Of a stretch of 64,000 bases of DNA, positions 1-10,300 are shown piece after piece; the first letter of the stretch is position 1; the number at the start of each line of letters is the position of its first letter. Position numbers and translations under genes: made by a program. The notes below the pieces were generated by a model. That model made no database searches, was not told the origin of the DNA, and saw only the letters and a list, made by a program, of their open reading frames with translations. Origin of the DNA: Dinoroseobacter shibae DFL 12 = DSM 16493 (lineage in GTDB: Bacteria > Pseudomonadota > Alphaproteobacteria > Rhodobacterales > Rhodobacteraceae); the NCBI RefSeq assembly GCF_000018145.1, contig NC_009952.1:1302001-1366000 (forward strand), in the 5' to 3' direction.

Positions 1-1236
1 TACCTGGCGGTGACGGCGGCCTACTGGGCCTTCATGCTCACCGACGGGGCGCTGCGGATGCTGGTGCTGTTGCACTTCCACACGCTGGGCTTCTCGGCGC
101 TGCAGCTGGCTTACCTGTTTCTGCTCTATGAATTCATGGGAATGGTCACCAACCTGAGCGCGGGCTGGATCGCGGCGCGGTTCGGGCTGGCCAGCACGCT
201 CTATGCCGGGCTGGCGATCCAGATCGCGGCGCTGGTTGCCCTGGCACAACTGGATCCGGGATGGAGCGTTGCGGCCTCGGTCGCCTTCGTGATGGCGGTG
301 CAGGGGGCGTCGGGCGTTGCCAAGGACCTGTCCAAGATGAGCGCGAAATCCGCGGTGAAAGTGCTGGCGCCCGCTGGCGATGGGGCGCTGTTTCGCTGGG
401 TCGCGGCGCTGACCGGGTCCAAGAACGCGGTCAAGGGGCTTGGCTTCCTGCTGGGAGCGGCGCTTCTGGCGATGGTGGGGTTCGTGCCTGCGGTCTGGGT
501 GATGGCGGGGATGCTGGGCCTGGTGACGCTGCTCCTGGCGCTATTCATGCCGCCGGGGCTGCCACAGGGGGGCAGGGGCGCGAAACTGCGGGATGTGCTT
601 TCCACCGACCCACGGGTGAACTGGCTGAGCGCGGCGCGGATGTTCCTCTTCGGGGCGCGGGACGTATGGTTCGTGGTCGGCATCCCGATCTATTTCTACA
701 GCGTGCTGTCCGATGGTAGCGTCGCAGGCAACCGGGCCGCATTCTTCCAGATCGGTGGGTTCATGGCGCTCTGGATCATCGGCTACGGCGCGGTGCAGGG
801 CTTCGCGCCAAAGATCCTGCGCGCCCGGCAGAAAACCGATGCCGAGATCATCCGGCTGGCGCGGGTTTGGGTGGGTATCCTTGCCTTGATCCCGGCTGCC
901 CTTGCGGGCCTTGTGGTGCTGGCGGGTGGGGCCGCGCCCTGGCTGACGGCCAGCCTCGTGCTCGGGTTGCTGGTCTTCGGGGTGGTCTTCGCGCTCAACT
1001 CGGCACTGCATTCCTACCTCATCCTCGCCTTCACACGGACGGAACGCGTGACCATGGATGTTGGTTTCTACTACATGTCGAACGCGGCGGGGCGGCTGAT
1101 CGGGACGCTCCTGTCGGGGCTGAGCTTTCAGCTTGGGGGACTGCCGCTCTGCCTTGCCACGGCGGCTGTCATGGCGGGGCTGAGTTGGCGCGCCGCGGCA
1201 CGGCTCGGCCGTCTGCCGCCGAGGTCGCTTGCATAA
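1..1236 (+). CDS. arsJ: ArsJ-like organoarsenical efflux MFS transporter (5' partial)
   Basis: The reading frame is already open at base 1, so the true start lies left of the window; a GTG at position 10 is probably not the start because the residues before it (Tyr-Leu-Ala) fit the family N-terminus. The visible protein is about 411 aa of mostly hydrophobic helices, as expected for a major facilitator. The early motif FMLTDGALRMLVLLHFH and the later stretches AKDLSKMSAKSA and TGSKNAVKGLGF are, to my recollection, diagnostic of ArsJ, which exports 1-arseno-3-phosphoglycerate made by a partner glyceraldehyde-3-phosphate dehydrogenase. That partner usually lies directly upstream and would be outside this window. 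Assignment rests on remembered family motifs, not on a search. Confidence 0.85.
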   Translation, partial: YLAVTAAYWAFMLTDGALRMLVLLHFHTLGFSALQLAYLFLLYEFMGMVTNLSAGWIAARFGLASTLYAGLAIQIAALVALAQLDPGWSVAASVAFVMAVQGASGVAKDLSKMSAKSAVKVLAPAGDGALFRWVAALTGSKNAVKGLGFLLGAALLAMVGFVPAVWVMAGMLGLVTLLLALFMPPGLPQGGRGAKLRDVLSTDPRVNWLSAARMFLFGARDVWFVVGIPIYFYSVLSDGSVAGNRAAFFQIGGFMALWIIGYGAVQGFAPKILRARQKTDAEIIRLARVWVGILALIPAALAGLVVLAGGAAPWLTASLVLGLLVFGVVFALNSALHSYLILAFTRTERVTMDVGFYYMSNAAGRLIGTLLSGLSFQLGGLPLCLATAAVMAGLSWRAAARLGRLPPRSLA

Positions 1237-1238
1237 TC

Positions 1239-1258
1239 CACAGACCGCCCCATCTGTG
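1239..1258 (+). terminator. Weak hairpin after arsJ
   Basis: Six-base arms CACAGA and TCTGTG flank an eight-base loop just downstream of the arsJ stop codon. There is no U-tract immediately after it, so it is at best a weak terminator or a processing hairpin. Confidence 0.25.
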
Positions 1259-1303
1259 ATCGAGACGGCCCCATAAAAACCTTTGGATTGATCGGGGTAT
1301 GAC

Positions 1304-1924
1304 ATGGCAGACGTGAGCTCACAACACGCGGCAGAGGCGGAGGCGTCCTTCGGGGATTGGTCGATGACCCGCATCCTCGATTGCGCGATGGATGTCTCGG
1401 ACCGCGAGGATGTCTGCGTGGGGGATATGATCGCGGCCTTCGGGCCCGCGAGTTTCTTGCCACTGCTGCTGATGCCTGCGATGCTCCTCGTGTCGCCACT
1501 GAGTGGAATCCCCTTGTTTTCAAGCTTTTGCGCGGTGTTGATCATCCTAGTGGCAACGCAGATGGTCGCTGGACGCAGCTGCGTATGGTTGCCGGACTGG
1601 GTCAAGCGCCGCAGCCTGTCGGGGCAACAGTTGCGCAAGGGGCTGGTACGGGTCCGGCCGCTGGCGGCCTGGTTCGACCGCAATGCGCATCGGCGCATCG
1701 GCGTACTGTTCCGGCGGCCGATCTGGTATGTCCTGCCCCTGAGCTGTGTCGGGCTGGCCGCGATGATCCCGTTTCTCGAACTGGTGCCGTTCTCGTCGTC
1801 ATTGCTCGGGCTTGCGGTGGTGTTCATCAGCCTCGGGATGCTGACCCGGGACGGGCTCTGGGTGCTGGCCGGGATGGTGCCGTTCATAGGTGCCCTGACC
1901 ATCGTGTCGAAAGTGCTGACCTGA
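1304..1924 (+). CDS. ExoD-family membrane protein
   Basis: A 206-aa protein with an N-terminal soluble segment and several hydrophobic stretches (about residues 45-85, 140-165 and 165-205). The early segment resembling VGDMIAAFGPASFLPLLLMPA and the closing VPFIGALTIV pattern match the ExoD family, first described in Sinorhizobium as affecting exopolysaccharide synthesis and alkali tolerance; its biochemical role is unknown. The start is the second of two close ATGs (one out of frame at 1299); no strong ribosome binding site is visible. It follows arsJ by 67 bp on the same strand but need not share its function. Confidence 0.75.
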   Translation: MADVSSQHAAEAEASFGDWSMTRILDCAMDVSDREDVCVGDMIAAFGPASFLPLLLMPAMLLVSPLSGIPLFSSFCAVLIILVATQMVAGRSCVWLPDWVKRRSLSGQQLRKGLVRVRPLAAWFDRNAHRRIGVLFRRPIWYVLPLSCVGLAAMIPFLELVPFSSSLLGLAVVFISLGMLTRDGLWVLAGMVPFIGALTIVSKVLT

Positions 1925-1934
1925 TCGGGGCGTT

Positions 1935-2216
1935 CTAGGCGTCCTTGGTGAGTGGCCGGCCCTGGACGACCCAGTCCGAGAACCTGTCCTTCCCATGCGC
2001 GGCGGCGAACCCCAAGTCCTGTCGCGTGGCCACGGGCAGGACCGACCACAGGCCCGAGGTGCAATGGGCGGCGACGCGCTTGTCCTGCCTGAACACACCC
2101 TCGAAACATGGGCTGTCCGGGTCGACCCGGAACGCGTTCATCCCGCGCGTTGCATGGAAACTGCCGCGGATGTCGCCGTTGCCCTCCCAACTTGCTTGAC
2201 CGGGGAAGGCTGGCAT
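1935..2216 (-). CDS. Hypothetical 93-aa protein
   Basis: A 93-aa frame from ATG at 2216 to TAG at 1935, divergent from the SDR gene and convergent with the ExoD gene. I do not recognise the family. The codons have the strong G/C third-position bias of real genes here, and the composition (several Phe, Trp, Asp, two Cys, few runs of Arg or Pro) looks like a folded soluble protein rather than an antisense shadow. There is no signal peptide or membrane helix. The same frame stays open far upstream, but that part is antisense to the SDR gene, so ATG 2216 is the sensible start; a second ATG at residue 26 is possible. The ribosome binding site is poor. Confidence 0.5.
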   Translation of the reverse strand: MPAFPGQASWEGNGDIRGSFHATRGMNAFRVDPDSPCFEGVFRQDKRVAAHCTSGLWSVLPVATRQDLGFAAAHGKDRFSDWVVQGRPLTKDA

Positions 2217-2261
2217 GATCCCTGCGCTACGGAAATCACCTGGGCAAGAAGGAGCTGAGCC

Positions 2262-3005
2262 ATGTCGCAAACACCGCTGGCATTGATCACCGGGGGGGCG
2301 CAGGGGATCGGATACGCCTGTGCCGAGGCGCTCGCCGCTGAGGGCGCGCGGATCATCCTTGCGGACATTCAGGACAGTGTGCAGGAGGCTGCGGCGCGCC
2401 TCGGCGGTGCGGGATACCTGTGCGACATGGGGGATGCCGCGGCGGTCGGCGCGTTGTTCGACCGGATCGAGGCGGAGCACGGCGCGGTCACCTACCTTGT
2501 CAACAACGCGGGGATCGCGGCGCCGGGCGACTTTCTCGATTATGATCTGGCGACCTTCGACCGGGTGCTCGATATCAACCTTCGCGGCGTGTTCGTGGCC
2601 ACCCAGCGGGCCGGGCGCAGCATGGTGGCACACGGCATCAAGGGGGCTGTCGTGAACATGTCCTCTATCAACGCGCAGGTGGCGATCCCGTCGATTCCGG
2701 CCTATTGCGCCTCTAAGGGCGGGCTGATGCAGCTGACGAAGGTCGCGGCCCTTGCGCTTGCCCCCCACGGCATCCGCGTGAACGCGGTCGGGCCGGGGTC
2801 CATCGATACCGAGATGATGGCGGGGGTGAATGCCAACCCGGAGGCCATGAACATGGTCCTGTCGCGCACGCCCCTGAAACGGGTCGGGACCGCGCAGGAG
2901 ATCGCGAACGTGGTCGCATTTCTGTGCTCCGACAAAGCCAGCTATGTCACGGGCGAGACGATCTATGTGGACGGAGGGCGCCTGGGCCTGAACTACACCT
3001 GCTGA
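2262..3005 (+). CDS. Short-chain dehydrogenase/reductase
   Basis: A 247-aa classical SDR. The cofactor loop TGGAQGIG lies at residues 10-17, the NNAG motif near residues 84-87, and the catalytic Ser135, Tyr148 and Lys152 are present in the usual spacing. The C-terminus has the typical YVTGETIYVDGG element. An Asp at the end of the second beta strand (in LADI) suggests NAD rather than NADP preference. Sequence alone does not give the substrate; neighbours (unknown protein, copper cassette) do not help. A good AGGAG ribosome binding site precedes the ATG. Confidence 0.9.
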   Translation: MSQTPLALITGGAQGIGYACAEALAAEGARIILADIQDSVQEAAARLGGAGYLCDMGDAAAVGALFDRIEAEHGAVTYLVNNAGIAAPGDFLDYDLATFDRVLDINLRGVFVATQRAGRSMVAHGIKGAVVNMSSINAQVAIPSIPAYCASKGGLMQLTKVAALALAPHGIRVNAVGPGSIDTEMMAGVNANPEAMNMVLSRTPLKRVGTAQEIANVVAFLCSDKASYVTGETIYVDGGRLGLNYTC

Positions 3006-3034
3006 GCGGGGGCGCGACAAATGCTCCGGGTGGC

Positions 3035-3065
3035 TTGAGCTTCCAGTGACTGGAAGCCTTATGGT
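3035..3065 (+). promoter_or_regulatory. CueR-type promoter and operator for copA-cueR
   Basis: A -35 hexamer TTGAGC (3035-3040) and a -10 hexamer TATGGT (3060-3065) are separated by 19 bp, the overlong spacer that defines MerR-family activated promoters. The spacer holds a perfect 19-bp palindrome, GCTTCCAGTGACTGGAAGC, at 3039-3057. Its CTTCCAG/CTGGAAG half-sites match the known CueR operator type. A cueR gene lies in the same transcription unit, which implies copper-induced expression with autoregulation. Confidence 0.85.
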
Positions 3066-3091
3066 AGGCTCAGCAGAAGGAGCGCCCCACC

Positions 3092-5596
3092 ATGTCCGAA
3101 CCCATGACCGTTTCGCTGTCCCTTACGGGAATGACCTGTGCGTCCTGCGTCGGGCGGGTCGAGCGTGCCCTGGCCGAACGCCCTGGTGTGCGCGATGTGT
3201 CGGTGAACCTGGCTACCGAGACCGCGCGGATGACGCTGGCGCAGCCGGATGCCTTGCCGGATCTGGTCGAGATGCTGACCACCAGGGGATACGCGCCGCG
3301 GGAGGCCACCATTTCGTTGCGCGTGGCCGAGATGTCCTGCGCCTCCTGCGTCGGGCGGGTGGAGCGGATCCTGCAGGCGGAGCCGGGTGTTCTGGAGGCC
3401 TCGGTCAACCTGGGCACCGAAACCGCGACCGTGCGGGTGCTCGACGGGGTGACTAGCCCTGCACGGCTGATCGCGCGGTGCAGCGAGGGCGGGTTTCCCG
3501 CGCGTTTGGCGGCGACCGATGAAGCGCCCGCCCGTGCGCAGCGCCAGCGGGACGAAGCCGAGGCGATGGCGCGCAGGGTGGCAGGGGCCGCGGCGCTGGC
3601 CCTGCCGGTCTTCATCCTGGAGATGGGCAGTCACATGGTGCCCGCCTTTCATCACTGGATCATGGCGACCATCGGGATGCAGACCTCGTGGCTTCTGCAA
3701 TTCGTGCTGACCAGCCTGGTTCTTTTCGGCCCCGGGCGGCTGTTTTTCGTCAAGGGCGCGCAAAGCCTTGCCCATGGGACGCCGGACATGAATGCGCTGG
3801 TGGCGCTGGGGACCGGAGCGGCCTGGTCCTATTCGGTGGTGGCGACCTTCTTCCCCGCGCTGCTGCCAGAGGCGAGCCGTGCGGTCTATTTCGAGGCTGC
3901 CGCGGTGATCGTGGTGCTGATCCTCGTGGGACGCTGGCTGGAGGCGCGCGCCAAGGGCCGCACCGGGGCCGCCATCGAGGGCTTGCTCGGTTTGCAGGTC
4001 AAGACCGCCCGGTTGATCCGGGGCGACGACATCGCCGAAGTGCCGGTAGAGGCGCTGGGGCCCGGGGACCATGTTCTGGTGCGCCCGGGGGAGCGGTTGC
4101 CGGTCGATGGCACCGTGATCGCGGGCACGAGCAATGTGGACGAGAGCATGATCACCGGCGAGCCGATGCCCGTACCGAAAGCCGCTGGCGCCGAGGTGAC
4201 GGGCGGCACGGTCAACGGCACCGGCAGCCTGAGCGTCGCGGTTACGCGCACGGGGGGCGACACGGTGCTGGCGCAGATCATTCGTATGGTCGAACAGGCC
4301 CAGGGCGCCAAGCTGCCGATCCAGGGGCTGGTCGACCGGGTGACCCTGTGGTTCGTGCCGATCGTCCTGGGGATCGCGGCGCTGACGGTCGCGGTCTGGC
4401 TCGCGCTCGGGCCGGGGCTGGGTTTTGCGCTCGTGGCCGGGGTGTCGGTGCTGATCATCGCGTGCCCCTGTGCCATGGGCCTGGCGACGCCGACCTCGAT
4501 CATGGTCGGCACCGGCCGTGCGGCGGAGATGGGGGTTCTGTTCCGCAAGGGCGATGCGCTGCAGGCGCTGGCGGATGTGGACATGATCGCGCTCGACAAG
4601 ACCGGCACCGTGACCGAAGGCCGTCCCGTGCTGACCGACCTCGAACTTGCGACAGGCTGGGCGCGCGCCGAAGTGCTCGCCCTGATGGCGGGGGTCGAGA
4701 TGGCGTCGGAGCATCCCGTGGGCGCGGCGGTCGTGCGCGCGGCCCGCGGCGAAGGGGTCGTGCCCGAGAGGGCAACGGATGTTGAAAGCCACACCGGGCG
4801 CGGTATCTCCGGCACGGTGTCGGGGCGGCGCGTCCTCGTCGGCACCGCCCGCCTGATGGCGGAGGAGGGGGTCGAGACCGGGCGGTTGGCCGAACGGGCC
4901 GCCGCCCTCGCAGAGCAGGGCCATACGGTGTTCTTCGTCGCGGTCGAGGGGGCACTGGCGGCGATTGCCGCGGTCTCCGACCCCATAAAGCCGACGAGCA
5001 AGGCAGCGATTGCTGCGCTCAAGACGCAGGGCGTTGATGTCGCGCTGATCACCGGGGATAACGAAGGTACCGCCCGCGCCGTGGCCCGTGCCGTCGGCAT
5101 CGACCACGTGGTGGCGGGCGTTCTGCCCGAGGGCAAGGTCGCCGCCCTCGAAGCGATGCGCGCCGAGGGTCGCAAGCTGGCCTTCGTCGGCGACGGAATC
5201 AACGACGCCCCGGCACTGGCCCATGCGGATGTGGGTGTGGCGATCGGGACGGGCACGGATATCGCGATCGAGAGCGCGGATGTGGTGCTGATGTCCGGGG
5301 ACCTGCGCGGCGTGGTCAATGCGCGCGACGTGTCGCGGCGGACCATGCGCAACATCAAGCAGAACCTCGGCTGGGCCTTCGGCTACAACGCCGCGCTGAT
5401 CCCGGTGGCGGCCGGGGTGCTCTATCCGGCGTTCGGCATCCTTCTGTCGCCGATCTTCGCAGCGGGGGCCATGGCGCTGTCGTCGGTGTCGGTCCTGGGC
5501 AACGCGCTGCGGCTGCGCCGTGTCCGCCCGCAACAAAGCATGGACACCCAGGGCCCGCAGGGCGCCGTGGCCGCGGAGCCGCAACCGGCGGAATGA
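3092..5596 (+). CDS. copA: Copper-exporting P1B-type ATPase CopA
   Basis: An 834-aa P1B ATPase pumping Cu(I) out of the cytoplasm. Two N-terminal heavy-metal-associated domains carry CASC motifs (Cys16/Cys19 and Cys83/Cys86). Six to eight membrane helices follow, with the ion-channel CPC motif at Cys458-Pro-Cys460, the phosphorylated Asp502 in DKTGT, and a downstream GDGIND hinge motif. The CPC motif with Cu-type CASC domains favours Cu(I)/Ag(I). A strong AGAAGGAG ribosome binding site precedes the ATG. It is followed after 10 bp by cueR and preceded by a CueR-type promoter, so it should be copper induced. Confidence 0.96.
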   Translation: MSEPMTVSLSLTGMTCASCVGRVERALAERPGVRDVSVNLATETARMTLAQPDALPDLVEMLTTRGYAPREATISLRVAEMSCASCVGRVERILQAEPGVLEASVNLGTETATVRVLDGVTSPARLIARCSEGGFPARLAATDEAPARAQRQRDEAEAMARRVAGAAALALPVFILEMGSHMVPAFHHWIMATIGMQTSWLLQFVLTSLVLFGPGRLFFVKGAQSLAHGTPDMNALVALGTGAAWSYSVVATFFPALLPEASRAVYFEAAAVIVVLILVGRWLEARAKGRTGAAIEGLLGLQVKTARLIRGDDIAEVPVEALGPGDHVLVRPGERLPVDGTVIAGTSNVDESMITGEPMPVPKAAGAEVTGGTVNGTGSLSVAVTRTGGDTVLAQIIRMVEQAQGAKLPIQGLVDRVTLWFVPIVLGIAALTVAVWLALGPGLGFALVAGVSVLIIACPCAMGLATPTSIMVGTGRAAEMGVLFRKGDALQALADVDMIALDKTGTVTEGRPVLTDLELATGWARAEVLALMAGVEMASEHPVGAAVVRAARGEGVVPERATDVESHTGRGISGTVSGRRVLVGTARLMAEEGVETGRLAERAAALAEQGHTVFFVAVEGALAAIAAVSDPIKPTSKAAIAALKTQGVDVALITGDNEGTARAVARAVGIDHVVAGVLPEGKVAALEAMRAEGRKLAFVGDGINDAPALAHADVGVAIGTGTDIAIESADVVLMSGDLRGVVNARDVSRRTMRNIKQNLGWAFGYNAALIPVAAGVLYPAFGILLSPIFAAGAMALSSVSVLGNALRLRRVRPQQSMDTQGPQGAVAAEPQPAE

Positions 5597-5606
5597 GGGG
5601 ACGGGA

Positions 5607-6002
5607 ATGAATATCGGCGAAGTTGCGGAACGCTCCGGCCTGCCGGCCAAGACGATCCGGTACTATGAAGAGATCGGCCTGGTGCGGCCCGTGCGCAGTG
5701 CCAATGGCTACCGCGCCTTCCGGATGCAGGACCTGCACAAGCTGGTCTTTCTGGGCCGGGCGCGGGCGCTGGGGTTCTCCATCGAGGACTGCCGCACGCT
5801 GCTTGCGCTCTACGAGGACGAGAGCCGCGCGAGCGCGCAGGTCAAATCCCTGGCCGAAGAGCATCTGGCCAAGATCGAGGACAAGATCGCCCAGCTACGC
5901 GCCATGCAGGACACGTTGCAAACGCTTGTGCGGGCCTGCCACGGGGATCAGCGCCCGGACTGCCCGATCCTCAATGATCTGGCAAAGATCGACGGCGATT
6001 GA
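5607..6002 (+). CDS. cueR: Cu(I)-responsive MerR-family regulator CueR
   Basis: A 131-aa MerR-family activator. The winged-helix domain occupies roughly residues 1-70 with the typical TIRYYEEIGL segment, followed by the dimerisation helix. The metal loop has Cys111 and Cys119, matching Cys112 and Cys120 of E. coli CueR, and Ser76 sits where CueR has Ser77 and zinc sensors have Cys. These features identify a monovalent copper/silver sensor. It starts 10 bp after copA in a copA-cueR operon, unlike the divergent arrangement of E. coli. The ATG at 5607 is chosen because upstream residues in the same frame overlap copA and precede the conserved N-terminus. Confidence 0.93.
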   Translation: MNIGEVAERSGLPAKTIRYYEEIGLVRPVRSANGYRAFRMQDLHKLVFLGRARALGFSIEDCRTLLALYEDESRASAQVKSLAEEHLAKIEDKIAQLRAMQDTLQTLVRACHGDQRPDCPILNDLAKIDGD

Positions 6003-6091
6003 CCGTCCCGGGCACCCCTGACGGTTGATCCTGCGCACGGCACCTGAGAAGAGGGCGACGACCCTGTCCCTGATCCCATGCGGTGCCGCCA

Positions 6092-7300
6092 ATGCCCGAC
6101 CTTCTCGTACCCGCTTTCATCTCGGTCACGCTGGGCTTGCTGGTCTATTTCATTGGTGCGTTCTTGACCCGCAAGGTGCAGTTCCTGAAGGACTATAACA
6201 TTCCCGAGCCGGTCTCGGGCGGGTTGGCCATAGCTCTCGTCACCTGGGCGTTCTTCGCACTCACCGGGCGCCAGATCGTGTTCGACCTGGCGGTGCGGGA
6301 CTACCTGCTGGTGCTGTTCTTCTCGACCATCGGCTTGAACGCGCGGCTTGCCGACCTGTTGCGCGGGGGTCGGTTGCTGCTGGTGTTGCTCGGGCTGACC
6401 GTGGGGTTCATGGTGCTCCAGAACCTCGTGGGGCTTGTCGGCACGATCCTGTTCGATCTGCCCACGCCGATGGCGGTGTTGCTCGGCTCGGCCGCGTTGA
6501 TCGGCGGGCACGGTACGGCGATTGCCTGGGGCCCCGAAATCGAAGAGGTCACGGGCTTCGCCGCCGCCGCGGAGGTCGGGATCGCCGCAGCCACCCTTGG
6601 GTTGGTGTTCGCGGCCCTGATCGGCGGGCCGATTGCAAAACGGCTGATCGATCGCAACGGGCTCAGCGGTGAGGAGGGCGCCGCCCCGGTGGTAGGGCTG
6701 GAATTCGAAGAACCCGGTGAGGCGCCGGAGGTGGTCAACCATGTCAGCCTGATGCGGTCCATGCTGGCCGCCCACGTGGCGATCCTGCTGGGCTTCCTCG
6801 CGCATGGCGCGATTGCCGCGGCGGGCGTGATGCTGCCGCTCTTCGTGCCGTGTCTGCTGGTGGGGATCGTCACGTCGAACACCATCCCGTATCTCTTTCC
6901 GCGCCTGACCTGGCCCGCAGGCAGCCGGGCGCTGGCGGTGGTGTCGGATTACAGCCTATCGGTTTTCCTCGCCATGTCGCTGATGAGCATGCAGCTGTGG
7001 ACCCTAACGGAGCTTGGCGGGCCGTTGCTCGGGGTTCTGGCGATGCAGGTGGCCATGACGGTGGCCTTCATCCTGCTGGTCGTGTTCGCCGCCCTGGGGC
7101 GCAATTTCACTGCCGCGGTGCTGAGCGCGGGGTTTGCCGGGTTCGCCCTTGGCGCGACCCCCACGGCGATTGCCAACATGTCCTCGGTCACCAAGCGCTA
7201 CGGACCCGCGCCGCTGGCCTTCATCGTGCTGCCGCTGGTCTCGGCCTTTTTCGTAGACCTGGCCAACGCGGTCATCATCCAGGTCTTTGTCGGGCTCTGA
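6092..7300 (+). CDS. gltS: Sodium/glutamate symporter, GltS family
   Basis: A 402-aa membrane carrier predicted to import glutamate with sodium. The motif NIPEPVSGG near residues 38-46 and the repeated GGHGTA and GATPTAIANM elements are GltS hallmarks (two inverted repeats with re-entrant loops). The protein is hydrophobic throughout with a short charged central linker around residues 190-215. ATG 6092 is preferred over GTG 6083; neither has a convincing ribosome binding site. It is isolated between cueR and the RND pump genes on the other strand. Confidence 0.88.
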   Translation: MPDLLVPAFISVTLGLLVYFIGAFLTRKVQFLKDYNIPEPVSGGLAIALVTWAFFALTGRQIVFDLAVRDYLLVLFFSTIGLNARLADLLRGGRLLLVLLGLTVGFMVLQNLVGLVGTILFDLPTPMAVLLGSAALIGGHGTAIAWGPEIEEVTGFAAAAEVGIAAATLGLVFAALIGGPIAKRLIDRNGLSGEEGAAPVVGLEFEEPGEAPEVVNHVSLMRSMLAAHVAILLGFLAHGAIAAAGVMLPLFVPCLLVGIVTSNTIPYLFPRLTWPAGSRALAVVSDYSLSVFLAMSLMSMQLWTLTELGGPLLGVLAMQVAMTVAFILLVVFAALGRNFTAAVLSAGFAGFALGATPTAIANMSSVTKRYGPAPLAFIVLPLVSAFFVDLANAVIIQVFVGL

Positions 7301-7306
7301 GAGGTC

Positions 7307-10300
7307 TCAGGTGCCGCCGGTCTCGTCCCCGGTGACCCGGTAGAAGATCGTGTAGAGGGTCGGCACCACAATCAGTGTCAGGATCGTGGCAAAGCTCAGC
7401 CCGCAGATGATGACCACGGCGAGGGACTTGAAGAACGGATCCCACAACAGTGGCACCACCCCCAGCACCGTGGTCAGAACACCCAGCGAGACCGGGCGCA
7501 CCCGGCTGACGGCGGCGTCGACGACCGCCGCCATGCGGGCCTTGCCCCCCGCGATCTGGCTGTCGGTCTCATCAAGCAGCACGATCGCGTTCTTGATCAG
7601 CATCCCCGTCAGGGAAAGTATGCCGAGGATCGCCATGAACTCCAGCGGTGTGCCGCTCAGCGCCAATCCCCAGATGACGCCGATCAGGGCCAGGGGCACG
7701 GTCAACAGGATGATCAGCGGCTGCCGGACCGCGTTGAACAGGAAGATCACGACCAGCACCATCGCCCCGAACCCCAGCGGCATGGTGGAGGCCAGCCCCT
7801 CGTTCGCCTCCTGCGACGAGCCATACTCGCCCTCCCAACTCAGGCTGTAGCCGGGCGGCAGGGGGATGTCCTCGATCGGACCGCGCAACTGCTCGAAGAG
7901 TTCGCCCGACAGCACCCCGGGGGCATTGTCCGATTGCGCGGTAATCGTCAGCTGCCGGTCGATGCGGCGCAGGTTGCCAGCCTCGAACGCGATCTCGAAC
8001 CGCTCCACCACTTGCGAGATCGGGATATAGCCTCCGACCACCTGGCTGTAGACTTGGACATTGCGCAATTCGCCGATCTCGTTGCGGTCCGCCGCCCGCG
8101 GTCGCATGATCACGTCGAGCAGTTCGTCGGCCTCGCGGTACACGCCCAACGTGATCCCGTTGAGATGGCCGTATAGTGCGTGGGAGATGTCGGCTTGCGA
8201 CAGGCCGAGCCGCCGTGCGTTCTCGGCATCGATGATCGGGCGGATGATCTGGACCTGTTCGCGCCAGTCATCCTTGATCGCGATTGCGCCGTACTCGGCC
8301 ATGATTTCCTTGGCGCGGGTCGCGAGCGCGCGCAAGGTGGCCGCATCGGGGCCGCTGAACTGGGCTTCGATCTTCGAGCCGCCCCCCGGGCCGAGTTGGA
8401 ATTTCCATACCTTGGTATTGGCATCAGGGTAGTTCGCGACGATCCAGGCCTGCAATTCGTCCACAAGACCATCTATCTGGTCGAAGGCTTCGACATCCAC
8501 GAGGATCTGCCCATAGGCGCTGTTGGCGTCCTCGCTTTGATAGATCAGCATGAAACGCTGATGCCCGGCGCCGACAGCGGCATTCGTGCCCGTCACGCCG
8601 GCCAGGCTGCGGGCATGGGCGTCGATTTCCAGGATGTCCTGTCGGGTTTTGGAGATATCCGTGCCCTCGGGCAGGAAGTAGTCGATCACGAACTGCTCGC
8701 GTGTCGAGGTGGGGAAGAACCCCGGCGGCACCTGGCTGAACATCGCCAGCGCCGATGCAAAGAGCGCCACCACCAGCACCACGGTCCCGTAGCGGAACCG
8801 GATCGCGAGGTCGAGCAGGCGCCGGTAAGCGCGCAGCATGCCGTTTTCGGCCTGTTCCGGTGCGTCCGCGTCACCGGGCTTGAGCAGAAGCGTGCAGTAA
8901 TAGGGGGTCAGCCAGATCGCAACGAGCCAGGAGAAAAGCAACGAGATCGCGATCGTCCAGAACAGGCTGCCCGCATACTCGCCGGTATTGTCGGGCGAGA
9001 ACCCGATCGGCGAGAAGGCGAGAAACCCGACAACGGTCCCGCCCAGCAGGGGCCATTTGGTCTGGTTGACCACGGCGATGGCGGCCTCGGCGGTGTTCTC
9101 GCCTTTCTGCACGCGCACCAATGTGCCTTCGACCACGACGATGGCGTTGTCCACCAGCATGCCGAGCGCGATGATCAGCGCGCCCAGCGAGATCCGCTGC
9201 ATGTCGAGCCCGTACAGCAACATGCCGAAGAGCGTGCCCGCCACCGTTACCAGCAGGATGCCCCCCATCAGGATCCCCGAGCGGAACCCCATGAACACCA
9301 TCAGCGTGCCGACCACGATCACGAGGGCCACCAGCACGTTGCTCACGAAACTGTTCACCGAAACCTTGACCGACTCCGACTGGTCGGAGATCGCAATGAC
9401 GTCCATCCCGATGGGGCGCTCGGCGATATGCGCCTCCATGCGGTCCTTCACGGCAACCCCCATGTCGACCACGTTGCCGCCGAGGGTGTTGGAAATGCCG
9501 ATCCCGATGGCGGGTCGGCCGTCGCGGAAGATCATCGGATCGGCCGGGTCCACGAGGCCGCGCGTGACCTTGGCGATGTCGCCGAGCCGGAACAGCGCGC
9601 CGGTCTCCGGGTTGGTGATGATCAGGTTCCCGATCGCCTCGGTCGAAGAGATGGCGCTCTGCGGGCGCAATTCCAGCCGCGTGGCCCCGGCCTGGATCGA
9701 TCCGGCGGGCGCGACGAGGTTCTCGGCCTCTAGCAGTTGCGACACATCCTGTGCGGTCAGGCCAAGCTCGATCAGACGCGCGGGCGAGAATTCGACATAA
9801 ATGACCTCGTCCTGCACCCCATTGAGGACCACCTTCGACACGCCCTCCACGGTCACGAGCAGCTTTTGCAACTGTTTGGCGTATCTGTGCAGGTCGGTGA
9901 TCGTGTAGCCATCGCCCACCACCGCGAAGTAGAGCGCGTAGACATCCCCGAAATCGTCATAGACCTGCGTGGGCAGGGTATTGGGCGGCAACAGGGATTG
10001 CGCGTCGTCGATCTTGGCGCGCATCTGCGCGAAGCGTTCATAGAGCGTCGTGTAGTCCGGCACCGACGGGATCGTGAATTCCACTGTTACGTTGCTCAGC
10101 CCGGGCGACGACACCGAACGCACCTCCAGTACACCCTGCAATTGCTGCAGCGCGTCCTCGATGACATCGGTGACCTCTTCGGCCACCTCCTCGGCTTGGG
10201 CGCCGGGGTAGGGGGTGATGATCTGCGCTTGCCGGATGATGAACTCGGGGTCCTCGAAGCGCGGCAGGGTCGAATAGGCATAGAAACCCGCGATCAGGAT

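Noticed and set aside
3059-5650. 863-codon open frame antisense to copA
   Set aside because: Its translation is rich in Arg, His, Gly and Pro without any domain, and it mirrors copA, which is certain. Long antisense frames are expected in DNA of this GC content. The same applies to long frames opposite fdsA (30125-33475) and across glmU-gph (from 45899).
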